A stretch of DNA of 64,000 nt from Nelumbo lutea (taxonomy: Eukaryota; Streptophyta; Magnoliopsida; Proteales; Nelumbonaceae), in the NCBI GenBank assembly GCA_022828595.1, contig JAKGHH010000008.1, forward strand, positions 28,140,378 through 28,204,377. The letters run 5' to 3'. The notes beneath the pieces were generated by a model that had not been told where the DNA came from, made no database searches, and saw only the letters and a program-made list of their open reading frames with translations. Of this stretch, positions 62,880-64,000 are shown piece after piece. A program made the position numbers and the translations under genes. Numbering within the stretch: the first letter of the stretch is position 1; each line of letters starts with the position of its first letter.

Positions 62880-63770
62880 ATTATTTACAGTTATGAATTA
62901 TCATGAATTAGTGGATCCCACTATCAAATCAGTATAGTGGGGCCCACTGTTAAGTTTAAAGTGGGCCACGCTCACTATTTAAGCAGTATATATCAGTGGG
63001 GCCCACTGTTTAAATATTCGAGTTTATAATCAGCATAGTGGGTACCACTTGTCAGCGGGGCCCATTGTTAAAATATTTAAGTTTAAAACATTAAAGTGGG
63101 CCATGCCCACTATCATATCAACCTAATGGGTCCCACCTATCAGTGGGCCCATTGTTAAAATATTCAAGTATAAAATGTCAAAGTGGGTCACGCCCACTAT
63201 CAAATCAACCTAGTGGGTCTCACCTGTCAATGGGGCCCATTATTAAAATATTCAGTATAAAACATTAAATGGGCCATGCCCACTATCAAATCAACTTAGT
63301 GGGTCCCACCTGTCAATGGGCCCACTATTAAAATATTCAAGTATAAAATGTCAGTGGGCCATGCTCATTACCAAATCAACCTAGTGGGTCCCACTTGTCA
63401 ACGGGCCCACTGTTAAAACATTCAAGTATAAAATGTCAAAGTGGGCCACACCACTATCAAGTCATCATAGTGCCCCCACCCATGAATAGGGCCCACTATT
63501 AAAATATTCAAGTTTAAAGCATTAAGGTGGCCCCCACTAGCAAGTCATCATAGTAGGTCCCACCCATCAGTGGGGCCCCCTGTTAAAATAATTAAATTTA
63601 AAATATCAAATTGGGTCACGTTCACTATCAGATTAGTATAGTGGGTCCCATTTATTTGTGGGACCCACTGTTAAAACATTAAAGTGAGTCATGCCCACTA
63701 CCAAATCAGTATAGTGGGTTCCACTTTCTACCAATTAACGGGACTCACTGTTAAGATGTGTAAGTTTAAA
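62880..63770 (+). repeat. 86-bp tandem repeat array, about ten copies, in intron 14
   Basis: A unit of about 86 bp: GGGCCCA(C/T)TGTTAAAATATTCAAGT, TAAAAT(G/A)T(C/A)AAAGTGGGCCA(C/T)GCCCACTATCA, AATCAACCTAGTGGGTCCCACCTGTCA (cited in pieces). The GTGGGCC-word recurs near 63097, 63183, 63269, 63353, 63440, 63526, 63611 and 63682. Copies at both ends are more diverged. Each unit holds two or three GTGGGNCC/GGGCCCAC palindrome-like words. Confidence 0.85.
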
Positions 63771-64000
63771 ATACATAAGTACCCAATGGTATATGGGTCC
63801 TATGACCTATCTACCAATTCTGGGGCCCGCTCATGGGTATAACCCACTAAGAATCCAAGCTGATGGGACTGCTTATACCTACTATTGGGTTTAACCCTTA
63901 CAAAGTAACTCTTTCACATAAAATCAAAATCAAAGGGTATTTCGTCTAAGGAATATAATTAAGGGGTTAGTAAACATAGTGTATACTTATACACCCCGGA
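63771..64000 (+). other. Intron 14 continuing, no exon seen
   Basis: Unique-looking AT-rich sequence with a few GGGTCC words. The next DRP3-like exon is not present before the window ends. Confidence 0.5.

Noticed and set aside
1..64000. A CRISPR array, operon, or defence-type gene cluster
   Set aside because: The DNA is plant nuclear sequence; the only regular arrays are minisatellites without spacers or associated genes.

Overview
This window is nuclear DNA of a flowering plant. The evidence is a multi-exon dynamin-related protein gene of plant DRP3 type with plant splice sites, a seed-storage (vicilin) retrocopy, and dense plant retroelements: Ty1/copia, Ty3/gypsy of chromovirus and Tat types, L1-like LINEs with DUF4283/zinc-knuckle ORF1, and hAT, Tourist and Mutator-type MITEs. 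I could not fix the lineage. There is no bacterial-style gene, tRNA, rRNA or CRISPR, and I found no new multi-gene system.

Layout. 1-5130: a decayed LINE (LINE-A, + strand) interrupted by a solo LTR (419-2021) and two small TIR elements. 5131-11283: repeats holding a processed vicilin retrocopy (6440-9931) with a poly(A) tail and a 14-bp target-site duplication; the retrocopy was later split by a second solo LTR of the same family (6569-8518). 11284-12890: two hAT-type elements. 12891-16340: AT-rich, no gene seen. 16345-26469: a minus-strand LINE (LINE-B) whose ORF1 and ORF2 remnants are separated by a Tat-type Ty3 element that lacks integrase and its far LTR.

27159 to beyond 64000: the one gene that looks intact. 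It is a DRP3-like large GTPase, predicted to act in division of mitochondria and peroxisomes. I place 14 exons (1,734 nt, 578 codons, no frameshift or internal stop) covering the GTPase domain and most of the stalk; the GED end lies outside the window. Introns 4, 6, 8 and 14 are swollen by insertions. Intron 4 (15.6 kb) holds a chromovirus (30767-41698) with a copia element (30972-36898) inside one of its LTRs, and a LINE tail. Intron 6 holds LINEs nested in LINEs plus a solo LTR. Intron 8 holds a LINE tail and a gag-less copia element. Intron 14 starts at an apparent GC donor and holds a 514-bp foldback MITE and about ten copies of an 86-bp tandem repeat rich in GGGCCCAC-like sites.

The coding exons show one gene being kept while its introns grow. 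Every retroelement ORF is broken. In three units (first copia, Tat element, vicilin retrocopy) 17 of 18 in-frame stops I could place are TAG, as expected if methylated CAG codons decayed by C-to-T change. The most useful observations are the dated nesting, the retrocopy with its recognisable pre-insertion site, the TAG bias, and the heavily loaded introns of a conserved organelle-division gene.
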